Shown piece after piece: positions 14,837 through 22,986 of a DNA stretch of 64,000 bases (its first letter is position 1; the number at the start of each line of letters is the position of its first letter). The notes beneath the pieces were generated by a model that saw only the letters and a list, made by a program, of their open reading frames with translations, was not told the origin of the DNA and ran no database searches. Source of the stretch: DATHTK01 sp035463295 (lineage in GTDB: Bacteria > Actinomycetota > Rubrobacteria > Rubrobacterales > Rubrobacteraceae); assembly GCA_035463295.1 (NCBI GenBank), contig DATHTK010000114.1, positions 1-64,000 of the forward strand, read 5' to 3'. The position numbers were made by a program, and so were the translations under genes.

Positions 14837-16732
14837 TCAGAACCCTCTAGCGGCCCCTTCGCCGCGCGGGTCGGCGGCGCCGGCGAAGCCGTTGGGCTCG
14901 CCATCGGGGCCGTACTCGATGGTCAGCGCGTGGGCGTTTCCGATCTCGGGCTCGACGTAGAGGTTGTGGCCCATCGCCAGCAGCTCATCACGGACGGACG
15001 CCGGGACGCCGTCCTCGACGAGGAGCAAATCCGGGATGACGAAGCTGAAGCGGGGAGCGGAGAGGGCCTCCTGGACGTTCATCTGGAAGTCCACGACGTT
15101 CATGATCATCTGCGGCGTCGTCTGCAGGATGGTCCGGCCGCCAGGGGTCCCCAGGACCAGCACGGGCCGTTCGTCGCGCATGACGATGGTCGGGCTCAAG
15201 GCGTAGGGGATCTGGCGCCCAGGCGCGGCGTCGAAGGGGTTGCCCGCGGGCTCGAATCTCGCCCACGCGACCTCGTCGTTGAGCCAGATGCCCGTGCCCT
15301 CGGGCATGACCTTGCTCCCGAAGACGTTGCCCAGGGTCTGCGTGGAGGACACGACGTTGCCCTCCCGGTCCGCGACGACGAAGTGCGTGGTGTGCTGCCG
15401 AGTCTCCGAGGTGGGCGCCGAGTAGGCGATCTCGTCGGCCTCGCCGTCCGGACCGCCCGCGGAGGTCGGGGAGATTGCTGGCGTGTAGCCCGTAGGAGAG
15501 CAGCTCAGGGCCGAGTCCCTCTCGACCGGCGGGTCGTAGGGCGAGGCCGCAGAGAAGTCTATGCTCTCGGCCTCCTCGGCCCAGTAGCTCTCGGAGAGCA
15601 CCCGATCGAGACGCGCCTGCCCGGTCTGCGGGTCGACGTACCTCGAGGACTGGTAGAAGGCGCGCTTGGAGATCTCCGTCAGCGCGTGCACGTAGGTGAC
15701 GCTGTTGTGATCGGAGGGCTCGAGATCGAGCTGGCTCATGATGCCAAGCCGCGTGAGAGCGCCCCAGGAGCTCGCTGGCGGGGTGGCCGTGACGACCTCG
15801 TGGCCATCGTGCTCGATGCTGATGGTATCGCGCCAGCTCGCGGCGTTCTCGCGCAGGTCCTCGGCCGTCAGGTAGCCGCCTCTCCGCTGTACCTCGGCGA
15901 CGAGCGTCTCGCCCAGCTCGCCGCCGTAGAGGACCCCGGGGCCCTCGTCGGCGATGAGGCGCAGAGAGCCGGCCAGGTCCTCCTGCACGAGGCGGTCCCC
16001 GACCCCGAGCGGCGCCCCACTGCGGCCGTAGATCTCCCGCGCGTTCGCCGGGAAGGCACCGTACTCCGACCCGAGCCAGCCGGCCAGTTCCTCTCCGACG
16101 AAGATTCCCCCTTCGGCGTACCCGATGGCGGGCTCGAAGAGCCTACTCCACTCCAGCTCGCCGTACTCCTCGGAGAGCGTCTGCCACGCCTTGAGGTTGC
16201 CGGGGACCGCAACGGTCTTCGCGCCGCAGCGGTTCTCCTGGAAGTTCGGCGTCGGAGGCCGGAAGACGGCCGGATCGAGCGCCTCGGGGACGCGGCTCCC
16301 GACCTCCATGAAGCGCGTCTTCTTCTCTCCGGCGTCGTAGACGACCATCGCCCCGTAGCCGCCGACGCCGCTCATCATCGGCTCGACTACGTTCAGCGCG
16401 GCGGAGACGGCGACCGCCGCGTCGACGGCGTTACCGCCGTCCTCGAGTATCTCCAGGCCGGCCCGCGTGGCGAGCGGGTGAGCGGAGCTGACCATGCCGT
16501 TCGTCCCGACGGCCGGCTCCGTCGCCGTATTCCTGCTCGCCGGACCCTCGGCGAACTCCGGCTCGTCAGAGGACGCCGGGGCCGTCGATCGCGTGGTCTC
16601 TTCGCTCGCCTCGCGGCCGGAGGTGATCTCTTGCCGGGGGATCTCCGTCCCGGTGGTCTCGTTGTGGGAGGTCTCCTCCGGGATCGTGGCCCCACTGCCG
16701 CAGGAGCACAGGATGCCCACCAGCAAGAGCAA
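14837..16732 (-). CDS. ggt: Gamma-glutamyltransferase, probable lipoprotein
   Basis: A 631-residue Ntn-hydrolase that transfers or hydrolyses gamma-glutamyl groups (for example of glutathione) outside the cell. It autocleaves before the catalytic Thr, here in HTTHF at about residue 448. Other conserved blocks are GGNAVDAAVAVSAALNVVEP, SGVGGYGAMVVYD and GTGIWLNDEV. The N-terminus is hydrophobic and ends in LCSCGSG, lipobox-like, followed by a Ser/Thr/Glu-rich linker to about residue 75. The start is uncertain: TTG 16732 is the first usual start codon, but the frame is open upstream with signal-peptide-like residues (RKAGFRFPLG), so a rarer start may be used. It lies 43 bases after msrA. Confidence 0.9.
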   Translation of the reverse strand: MLLLVGILCSCGSGATIPEETSHNETTGTEIPRQEITSGREASEETTRSTAPASSDEPEFAEGPASRNTATEPAVGTNGMVSSAHPLATRAGLEILEDGGNAVDAAVAVSAALNVVEPMMSGVGGYGAMVVYDAGEKKTRFMEVGSRVPEALDPAVFRPPTPNFQENRCGAKTVAVPGNLKAWQTLSEEYGELEWSRLFEPAIGYAEGGIFVGEELAGWLGSEYGAFPANAREIYGRSGAPLGVGDRLVQEDLAGSLRLIADEGPGVLYGGELGETLVAEVQRRGGYLTAEDLRENAASWRDTISIEHDGHEVVTATPPASSWGALTRLGIMSQLDLEPSDHNSVTYVHALTEISKRAFYQSSRYVDPQTGQARLDRVLSESYWAEEAESIDFSAASPYDPPVERDSALSCSPTGYTPAISPTSAGGPDGEADEIAYSAPTSETRQHTTHFVVADREGNVVSSTQTLGNVFGSKVMPEGTGIWLNDEVAWARFEPAGNPFDAAPGRQIPYALSPTIVMRDERPVLVLGTPGGRTILQTTPQMIMNVVDFQMNVQEALSAPRFSFVIPDLLLVEDGVPASVRDELLAMGHNLYVEPEIGNAHALTIEYGPDGEPNGFAGAADPRGEGAARGF

Positions 16733-16775
16733 ACCCAGGGGGAAGCGGAACCCGGCCTTCCTTTGGAGCAGGGCT

Positions 16776-17342
16776 CTACGCCTTCAGCTTCTCGAGGTAC
16801 CTGGAGCGGAACTTCGCGACCTTCGGCGCGATCACGACCTGGCAGTAGGGCTGGTAGGAGTTGTTTCGATAGTACTCCTGGTGATAGTCCTCCGCCCGGT
16901 AGTAGGCGTCGAAGGGCTTAACCTCGGTGACGATGGGGTCGGGCCAGAGCCCCTCCGCCTCGAGCTCCGCGAGGACCTCCTCGGCCACCCGGCGCTGCTC
17001 CTCATCGTGGTAGAAGATCGCCGAACGGTACTGCGTCCCGACGTCCGCGCCCTGGCGGTTGAGCGTCGTGGGGTCGTGGATGGTGAAGAAGACCTCCAGG
17101 ATCTCGCGGAACGAGACGACCTCCGGGTCGAACGTCACCTGCACGACCTCGGCGTGGCCGGTCGTTCCGGAGCAGACCTGCCGGTACGTCGGGTTCGAAA
17201 CCGTGCCGCCAGAGTACCCGGACTCGACCTTCTCCACGCCCATCAGATCCTCGTAGACCGCCTCCAGGCACCAGAAGCAGCCACCCCCTAGCGTGGCGAC
17301 CTCCGTGCGGGACGAGCCGTTCGGTCGGTTACCTTCCATCAT
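16776..17342 (-). CDS. msrA: Peptide-methionine (S)-S-oxide reductase MsrA
   Basis: Repairs methionine-S-sulfoxide in proteins. The active-site motif GGCFWCLEAVYEDL is present at the N-terminus, followed by GVEKVESGYSGGTVSNPTY, HAEVVQVTFDPEVVSF and QYRSAIFYHDEEQ, all typical. The start is set at ATG 17342 (188 residues); ATG 17339 follows at once, and an upstream extension of the frame has no conserved character. A classical second Cys pair near the C-terminus is limited to one Cys (SYQPYCQVVI). It is probably cytoplasmic and may be transcribed with the ggt gene. Confidence 0.94.
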   Translation of the reverse strand: MMEGNRPNGSSRTEVATLGGGCFWCLEAVYEDLMGVEKVESGYSGGTVSNPTYRQVCSGTTGHAEVVQVTFDPEVVSFREILEVFFTIHDPTTLNRQGADVGTQYRSAIFYHDEEQRRVAEEVLAELEAEGLWPDPIVTEVKPFDAYYRAEDYHQEYYRNNSYQPYCQVVIAPKVAKFRSRYLEKLKA

Positions 17343-17495
17343 CGCACCATCTCTTTCTGCGTATGGAATGGAGCATCCCCGGTATACCGCATCGCGCGGC
17401 CGGATGCACGCCGCTGGCTGTCCTGGCCAAGAAATGCGAGCCCGGGACACCATCTGGGGGCATGATCGCAAGGATCGGAGAGAGCTGGTGGCAAG

Positions 17496-17785
17496 ATGAT
17501 CAACATCGCGCTCGGGAGCGTGCTCGTAGTCGGAAGCATGTTTTTCGGTTGGGCGCCAGGTCCGGGCCTTCTGACCTTCTTCCTCGGGCTGGCCCTGATC
17601 TCCGATGAGCTCTCCCCGTCGCCCGGCTGCCGGACTGGTCCGAGGTGAGGCTGCGAGCGCCGGCGCGATGGGCCAAGAGGACCTTGACCGGCGCCATTCC
17701 CGCCGGTAGAACGCTGATCGTCGCGGCGCTCACGACCCGCGCACTCGTCCCCGCCTACGGCGCCTACTCCGTTATCTTCGCCTGA
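17496..17785 (+). pseudogene. Frameshifted small membrane protein (PGPGW-like)
   Basis: ATG 17496 starts MINIALGSVLVVGSMFFGWA, then PGPGLLTFFLGLALISDELSP, which resembles the PGPGW-type small transmembrane proteins. The frame then degenerates and stops at 17646. In the next frame the protein goes on naturally as VARLPDWSEVRLRAPARWAK to TGA 17785. Inserting one base in the CCCC run at 17614-17617 restores one gene of about 97 codons. Either a mutation or a homopolymer sequencing error explains it. Function unknown. Confidence 0.65.
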
Positions 17786-17871
17786 TCCCCCACCAGACTA
17801 TCTGATCTAGCCACGCGCCGGGCCAGACGTTTCCCACGACGTCCAGCCCGACACATGAGATTAACCCTATT

Positions 17872-18501
17872 CTAGAAGGTGAGTTTTTGTCCGGCGTACA
17901 GGAGGTTCGGGTCTACTATATCGTTGGCCTCAGCCAGGGATTCGGTTGTGGTCCCCAGCTCTGCGGCGATGCCCGTCAGGGTATCCCCCGACTGCACTAC
18001 GTAGGATCCATCTCCGGTCGCGTCGGCATCAGCAGGATCGTACGCCTTGTTCGTGGAGTAGGACACATCGTCAGTACCGACGTACGCACCCCCAGGACCT
18101 GCATAGGCGGGCTCCTCGGCCGCGTAGCCCTCGTACCCGGAGCCGACGACGGCGTAATCCACGTAGTCCACCCCGGCCTGGGTGAGGCCCAGGTACTCGG
18201 CCGCCCCCTGGGAGAGGTCCAATTCGCGCCCGGCCGAATAGGGACCGCGGTCGTTCACGGTGACCTGTACGGAGCGTCCGGCGTAGTTGACCATCAGCTG
18301 CGTGCCGAGCGGCAGCGTCTTGTGTGCCGCCGTATAGCCGTAAGGATCGAACGGCTCGCCGCTTGCGGTCGGAGAGCCGGTCAGCTCGGCGCCGTAGTAC
18401 GAAGCCCAACCTCCTTCGGCCTCGCTATACCCGTCGCTCAAGAAGACCAGTACGCCACCCAGAAGAACAACACAAAGCAACTGCGAGAATCTAAGCCTCA
18501 C
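17872..18501 (-). CDS. RlpA-like double-psi beta-barrel protein with LysM domain
   Basis: A 209-residue secreted cell-wall protein. Residues 1-28 are a signal peptide (LCVVLLGGVLVFL). Residues 30-115 form the RlpA/DPBB domain: ASYYGAELTGSPTASGEPFD, AAHKTLPLGTQLMV and VTVNDRGPYSAGRELDLS keep the conserved Asp and Arg. A Gly/Tyr-rich linker follows, then a LysM peptidoglycan-binding domain (YVVQSGDTLTGIAAELGTTT). It probably acts on or binds peptidoglycan. The order, catalytic barrel then LysM, is common in actinobacterial wall hydrolases, several of which lie behind c-di-AMP riboswitches. Confidence 0.9.
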   Translation of the reverse strand: MRLRFSQLLCVVLLGGVLVFLSDGYSEAEGGWASYYGAELTGSPTASGEPFDPYGYTAAHKTLPLGTQLMVNYAGRSVQVTVNDRGPYSAGRELDLSQGAAEYLGLTQAGVDYVDYAVVGSGYEGYAAEEPAYAGPGGAYVGTDDVSYSTNKAYDPADADATGDGSYVVQSGDTLTGIAAELGTTTESLAEANDIVDPNLLYAGQKLTF

Positions 18502-18720
18502 GCATCCCCCTCCGTTTGCGTTAGCTATTGCGCCTACATTCGGTTCGATCTGACGATCTCGGGCGATGAGTATGACGATGCTCCGCCGCGTTTCAAGGCC
18601 TTTTCGGGCGTTATCACGGCGTGATCACGGCGTTCCCGGCGAGTCGCTCCACCCCCCATCGACCGTTCTTCCCGCGCTATCGCGGAGCTTGTCGAGCTGC
18701 CCTTCCTGAAGTGGTCCACC
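18502..18720 (-). promoter_or_regulatory. Long structured leader of the RlpA-like gene; possible c-di-AMP riboswitch
   Basis: About 200 bases upstream of the wall-protein gene have no gene of their own but many short inverted segments. The minus strand contains GGAGCGACTCGCCGGGAACG and, near the start codon, ATAGCTAACGC. These recall, but do not clearly match, the conserved pieces of the ydaO/yuaA (c-di-AMP) riboswitch. The assignment rests mainly on gene context and is weak. Confidence 0.25.
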
Positions 18721-19041
18721 AAGAGAATCCGAGAATATTTCCGTGATAACGGCGCAGAGCGCTATCCAAGAAGCGGGCGGACGAACGGCGTTCGGGCCGG
18801 ATCTTTCTCCATGTGAAAGGACCCTCCGATCCATCCAGTGGTGATTATCGCCCGCCGAAGCCAGCCCACCGGTAGACAAGATCGCGGCCCTCGTCACCTC
18901 GTATAACGCTTCACATACAGTGAAGCTAAACTTGAGATAGCCTCTGTTCTTCAGCTTGAAGTATCACTATCCTGCGCCTGCGTCATCTTGCGAGCGCTAG
19001 GGAGACGGTATAGTTCTCTTTCCAAGATGTATATCTCCTCG
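18721..19041. other. Intergenic, one 7-bp hairpin, no gene
   Basis: About 320 bases between the wall-protein leader and the toxin remnant. GCTTCAC (18908-18914) pairs with GTGAAGC (18920-18926) around ATACA and could end the remnant toxin transcript. The part from 18900 to 19040 is AT-richer. No open frame with good codon use was seen. Confidence 0.45.
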
Positions 19042-19358
19042 TCACCGCTCGTACGGCACGACAAGCCTGGGTAGCATGGGGAAGTGACGCCGTTTGAGGG
19101 TGACGAGTTCGGCGCCGCTCAGGGCGTCCGCGAGGCCGGTGCCGTGACTCCTTCCGCAGTCTCTGCGATAGAGTACACCCGTTCGAGCGGTCTTCTCCGT
19201 TACGGGCAGGGTCACGAAGGCCAGGAGGAGCTGTTTCAGGGACTTCTCCGCTTCATCGCCATTGACCCCCGCAAAGAGCTCGGCGACCGATATCATTGAG
19301 AGGTACAGGTCCTGTACTCGATCAGGACGTCCGTGTCTACGAGTAGCCGGCCGGCCAC
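19042..19358 (-). pseudogene. Decayed PIN-domain toxin (VapC-type)
   Basis: GTG 19358 starts AGRLLVDTDVLIEYR, the first PIN motif with its acidic residues. The frame then breaks; in another frame the domain goes on as DLYLSMISVAELFAGVNGDE and TARTGVLYRRDCGRSHGTGL, then ADALSGAELVTLKRRHFPML and VVPYER at the end. Against the usual PIN layout, roughly 15-20 residues are missing at the first break and about 10 between LADAL and the last strand. It is a defunct ribonuclease toxin. Confidence 0.75.
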
Positions 19359-19361
19359 GCG

Positions 19362-19598
19362 CTACCGTTCTACGGCACCATCGCCGCGCTCGTCGAACTC
19401 TCGGCGCAGCGCATCGAAGGCAGGCAGGTCGTCGCGATTCCTCCACCTGCCTCGCGCGCCACGCAGCAGCTCCCGCCGGTTGCCCTCCCCATAACGGGTG
19501 ATAAAGCCGTCCACCGCCTCGCGGATCAACTCGCTCTGAGTCTTCCCCGTGCGGCCCGCTATGGCCGCCAGAGCCCCGATGTATACGAGAGATGTATG
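19362..19598 (-). pseudogene. Ribbon-helix-helix antitoxin remnant (lacks a start)
   Basis: The minus strand encodes IGALAAIAGRTGKTQSELIR and then EAVDGFITRYGEGNRREL, a clear ribbon-helix-helix antitoxin core. A C-terminal toxin-binding tail follows (RNRDDLPAFDALRREFDERG), ending at TAG 19362-19364, 3 bases before the toxin GTG. No ATG, GTG or TTG lies in frame at the N-terminus, and the first beta-strand looks damaged. The pair is a decayed toxin-antitoxin operon. Confidence 0.68.
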
Positions 19599-19617
19599 AC
19601 ACGGGGTGAGACAGGGA

Positions 19618-21015
19618 TCAAACCTCCGTCATTTTCCGCGCATCGAGCAGTCTATCCAGCTCCTCGTCGGAGAGGTCGGTCTCCTCTCGGGCTACCTCGC
19701 GGATGGTCTTGCCGGTCTTGAAGGCGGTCTTGGAAATCTCGGCGGCCTTGTCGTAGCCGATCTCGGGCGCCAGAGCCGTGGCGAGCATTAGGCCGTTCTC
19801 GACGAGCTCGGGGCCGCGCTCGGTGGCCTCTAGGCCGACTATGGTCTGGTCGGTGAGGTTAGACGAGGCATTTGCGAGGAGCTCTGTGGACTGGAGGAGG
19901 TTGTACGCTATCAGGGGGAGCATGACGTTGAGCTCGAAGTTTCCGCTCTGGCCGGCGATGGTGATGGCGGTATCGTTGCCCATCACCTGGGCGGCGACCA
20001 TAGCTGCGCTCTCGGCGATCACGGGGTTGACCTTGCCCGGCATTATCGAGGAGCCGGGCTGGACCTCCGGAAGAGCGATCTCGGCGAAGCCCGCGCGCGG
20101 GCCGCTCCCGAGCCAGCGGATGTCGTTGGAGATCTTCATGAGGCTCGCGGCGACGGTCTTCAGCGCGCCGCTCGCGAAGAGCGTCGCGTCCATGGCGCTC
20201 TGCGCCTGAAAGTGGTTCTCCGTCTCGCGCACCTCGACGCCGAAACGCTCGGAGAGGCGCTCGCAGACCTTCCTGGCGAACTCGGGGTGGGTGTTCACGC
20301 CGGTACCGACGGCGGTGCCGCCCAGGGCCACTTCGGAGAGGTCGTCCATGGCGCGCTGGACGCGTTGTATGCCGCGCTCCATCTGGCCGGCGTAACCGTG
20401 GAACTCCTGGCCGAGACGGATAGGGGTGGCGTCCTGGAGATGGGTGCGGCCGGTCTTGATGACGTCGTCGAACTCGCGGGCCTTGCCTTCCAGGGCGTCG
20501 CGGAGCTTTTCGAGCGCCGGGATCAGGTCGCCCTTCATCGAAACAAGGGCGGAGAGGTGGATCGCGGTGGGGATCACGTCGTTCGAGGACTGGCCCTTGT
20601 TGACGTGGTCGTTGGGGTGGACGGGAGCTTTTGTGCCGAGCTCGCCGCCCATGAGCTGGATCGCGCGGTTCGAGATGACTTCGTTGGCGTTCATGTTGGT
20701 CGAGGTCCCGGACCCCGTCTGGAATACGTCGAGGACGAAGTGTCCGTCGTGCTCTCCGTCCACGACCTCCTCGGCGGCCCGGACGATAGCGTCCCGGATC
20801 TCCCCGTCGAGCAACCCGAGGTCGTGGTTGACGTTCGCTGCTTCGAGCTTGATGGCGCCCAGAGCCTGTATAAAGCGGCGCGGCTTGCGGAGGTCGCTGA
20901 TCGGGAAGTTCTCCAGGGCGCGCCGCGTCTGGGCTCCGAAGAGGGCGTCGCGGGGGACCTCGACCTCCCCCATCGAGTCGCGCTCTATCCGGTGCGGGGT
21001 CTCGTGCTGAGTCAT
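19618..21015 (-). CDS. fumC: Class II fumarate hydratase
   Basis: Converts fumarate to malate in the TCA cycle; a cytoplasmic homotetramer with no Fe-S cluster. The 465-residue length is normal. The signature GSSIMPGKVNPV is present, with the substrate-site segments TGSGTSTNMNANEVISNRA and KTGRTHLQDATPI and the late GPRAGFAEIALPE. Start ATG 21015 has a strong ribosome binding site (GGGAGGAGACGAG). It is divergent from the DUF1802 gene; a TATAAT lies on each strand in the shared upstream region (plus 21053-21058, minus 21077-21082). Confidence 0.97.
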   Translation of the reverse strand: MTQHETPHRIERDSMGEVEVPRDALFGAQTRRALENFPISDLRKPRRFIQALGAIKLEAANVNHDLGLLDGEIRDAIVRAAEEVVDGEHDGHFVLDVFQTGSGTSTNMNANEVISNRAIQLMGGELGTKAPVHPNDHVNKGQSSNDVIPTAIHLSALVSMKGDLIPALEKLRDALEGKAREFDDVIKTGRTHLQDATPIRLGQEFHGYAGQMERGIQRVQRAMDDLSEVALGGTAVGTGVNTHPEFARKVCERLSERFGVEVRETENHFQAQSAMDATLFASGALKTVAASLMKISNDIRWLGSGPRAGFAEIALPEVQPGSSIMPGKVNPVIAESAAMVAAQVMGNDTAITIAGQSGNFELNVMLPLIAYNLLQSTELLANASSNLTDQTIVGLEATERGPELVENGLMLATALAPEIGYDKAAEISKTAFKTGKTIREVAREETDLSDEELDRLLDARKMTEV

Positions 21016-21096
21016 CTCGTCTCCTCCCGTCGAAGCCCGAAGGTTTAGGTCATATAATCCTCATAGAGACGAAAGCATTATACGAGAGGTGGTCTC

Positions 21097-21681
21097 TTGG
21101 ATTCTCTGGGGAACGCGCTGAAAGAGTGGGCGGTCGCCGTCGAGGCGCTAGAGCGGGGAGCGACGGCGCTCGTGATCCGCAAGGGCGGCATCCGCGAGAA
21201 GGCCTTCGCCGTAGCGGAGAGGCGCTTTCTCCTCCTCCCCGGCTACGAACACCAGAGGCCCGAGCTGCTCAAGCCGGAGTACAGGGATCTCATGGAGGGC
21301 ATCCCGGACCTCACCGACCAGGGGCCCCTGCGCTTCACCTCCTTCGCCGAGGTCGTGGAGGCGTACGAGATCTCCGAGCCGGAGTCCCTCGCCGCGATAG
21401 ACCCCTACCACATGTGGTCCCCGGAGTACGCCGAGAGCCGCTTCAAGTGGCGCCCGAAGAAGCCGCTGACGGTGCTCGTGCTGCGCGCGTACCTGCTGCC
21501 GGGTCGCGTCGAGCTGCCCTACGCCGAGAGCTACGGCGGGTGCAGGAGCTGGATCGAGCTCGATGAACCCGTCTCTGTGGAGGGCGCGCGCCCGGCGCTC
21601 GACGACGAGGCATTCGAGCGGCTCATCTCGTCCGCTCTCGACGCCCTCCGGCGGCTAGAGTCCGCTCAGGTGGGTTCGTAG
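21097..21681 (+). CDS. DUF1802 family protein
   Basis: A 194-residue cytoplasmic protein of the uncharacterised DUF1802 family, recognised by NALKEWAVAVEALERGATAL and VIRKGGIREKAFAVAERRF, LLPGYEHQRPELLKPEY and, later, RAYLLPGRVELPYAESYGGC. Start TTG 21097 lies about 40 bases after a TATAAT. No enzymatic role is known. Nine bases separate it from the first TPR protein, suggesting an operon of three genes. Confidence 0.86.
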   Translation: MDSLGNALKEWAVAVEALERGATALVIRKGGIREKAFAVAERRFLLLPGYEHQRPELLKPEYRDLMEGIPDLTDQGPLRFTSFAEVVEAYEISEPESLAAIDPYHMWSPEYAESRFKWRPKKPLTVLVLRAYLLPGRVELPYAESYGGCRSWIELDEPVSVEGARPALDDEAFERLISSALDALRRLESAQVGS

Positions 21682-21690
21682 GAGACCCCT

Positions 21691-22296
21691 TTGGGCCCGG
21701 GCGCCATCACAATAGTCCTTCTCTTCCTCCTCGTCTTGCTGACCTGGCAGACGGTCTATTCGTCCAACAGGGACCTCGTCCGGGCGAAGGCCTGGAGCGA
21801 TCTCGCCCGCAAGATCCTCCCCTTCGGCGCGTTGCTCCTGATGGCGTTGAGCCTGTTTATCGTTCAGGCCTACCGGGACAACCGGGTTATGATCGCCTGG
21901 ATGGTCGCCTCGGGCGTGCTGATCATCGCTTCGAGCCTCCTCTCCGTGCCCGCCCTCGAGCGTCAGGCGAGCCGGGCGTTCCGCCGGGGCGATTACGGGA
22001 GGGCCGCCGAGCTCTACGGCCAGCTCGCCGAGGAGAGGCCCCTGGCCCGCAACCAGGCCTTTCTGGGCGCGGCGCTCGGGGCCTCCGAGCGGTATGAGGA
22101 GTCCATCGAAGCCTCGACACAGGCCATAGACAAAGACCCCGAGTACGGTCTCGCCTACTACAATCGGGCGCTTATCCTGCACAGGTTGAGCAAGAAGAGC
22201 CGTGCCGTAAAGGATCTCAAAAGGGCGCTCGAGGCGGACCTCCCACGACGCTTCCGCAAAGCGGCCCAGAGGATGCTCGCGGACCTCTCCTCGTGA
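21691..22296 (+). CDS. Membrane-anchored TPR protein, copy 1
   Basis: A 201-residue protein with three N-terminal membrane segments (GAITIVLLFLLVLLTWQTVY, LPFGALLLMALSLFIV, VASGVLIIASSLLSVP). A cytoplasmic tetratricopeptide region follows from about residue 95: ASRAFRRGDYGRAAELYGQL, EESIEASTQAIDKDPEYGLA and YYNRALILHRLSKKSRAVKD. TPRs mediate protein-protein contacts; the partner is unknown. Start TTG 21691. Its stop overlaps the GTG of the paralogous next gene (GTGA). Confidence 0.82.
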   Translation: MGPGAITIVLLFLLVLLTWQTVYSSNRDLVRAKAWSDLARKILPFGALLLMALSLFIVQAYRDNRVMIAWMVASGVLIIASSLLSVPALERQASRAFRRGDYGRAAELYGQLAEERPLARNQAFLGAALGASERYEESIEASTQAIDKDPEYGLAYYNRALILHRLSKKSRAVKDLKRALEADLPRRFRKAAQRMLADLSS

Positions 22297-22904
22297 ACCT
22301 CCTCTACCCGACGCTCGGCGCCCTCGTCATCCTCGTCGCTTTCACCCTCTATATCGGGCGGCTGAACCGAGACCTCCTGCGCGCCCGGGCCTACCGGGAC
22401 TTCTTTCTGCGCCTGATCCCACCTCTCTCCACCGGCGTCTTCGTCGCCGGCCTGCCGTTCGTGATGGAGCAGGCGACCGTCGAGAACTACGGCCTGGTCC
22501 TCGTGGTCTACCTGGCCGGGGCCGCGGTCCTGACCGCCGTGATGTCCCGCTCCGTCTCCCCCGAGGAGCGCCGGGCGGGGACCGCCTTCCGCAAGGGCGA
22601 CTACGAGAGAGCCGCAACTCTCTACGAAGAGCTCGTCGCCCGCCGCCCTCTTCCCCGTTACCACTCGGCCCTCGCGGCGAGCCTCGACGCCTCCGGCGAT
22701 CCGGAATCCGCTCTCGACGCGGCCGACCGCGCCATCAAGGGCGACCCCAGACTCGGCATCGCCTACTACAATCGCGCCTCCGCCCTCGCCGCCCTCGGCG
22801 AGCGCGCCCGGGCGCGGGGCGACCTCCAGAGGGTCTTCACCGTGGACTCTGGCCGTTCTCTGCGCCGCGCCGCCGCAGATGCCCTGGAGAGCCTCGAGAA
22901 GTAG
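22293..22904 (+). CDS. Membrane-anchored TPR protein, copy 2
   Basis: A 203-residue paralogue of the preceding protein with the same plan. Membrane helices are at LGALVILVAFTLYIGRL, LSTGVFVAGLPFVM and LVVYLAGAAVLTAV, then TPR repeats (GTAFRKGDYERAATLYEELV, SALDAADRAIKGDPRLGIAY). The phrase LAYYNRA/IAYYNRA is shared. The two genes overlap by 4 bases, implying coupled translation and perhaps a heteromeric complex. Confidence 0.82.
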   Translation: MNLLYPTLGALVILVAFTLYIGRLNRDLLRARAYRDFFLRLIPPLSTGVFVAGLPFVMEQATVENYGLVLVVYLAGAAVLTAVMSRSVSPEERRAGTAFRKGDYERAATLYEELVARRPLPRYHSALAASLDASGDPESALDAADRAIKGDPRLGIAYYNRASALAALGERARARGDLQRVFTVDSGRSLRRAAADALESLEK

Positions 22905-22986
22905 ACTAGAGCGGAGAACGGCACCCCGCGCGCGTCTACCGGCTGTCACCTTGAGCAACCCGATGCCTGTAGCCTGAGAGCGCGCT

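Noticed and set aside
14930..16921. Very long plus-strand open frame opposite the ggt and msrA genes
   Set aside because: It is antisense to two well-conserved genes; its sequence is Arg/Gly/Asp-rich low-complexity, as expected from the reverse complement of high-GC codons.
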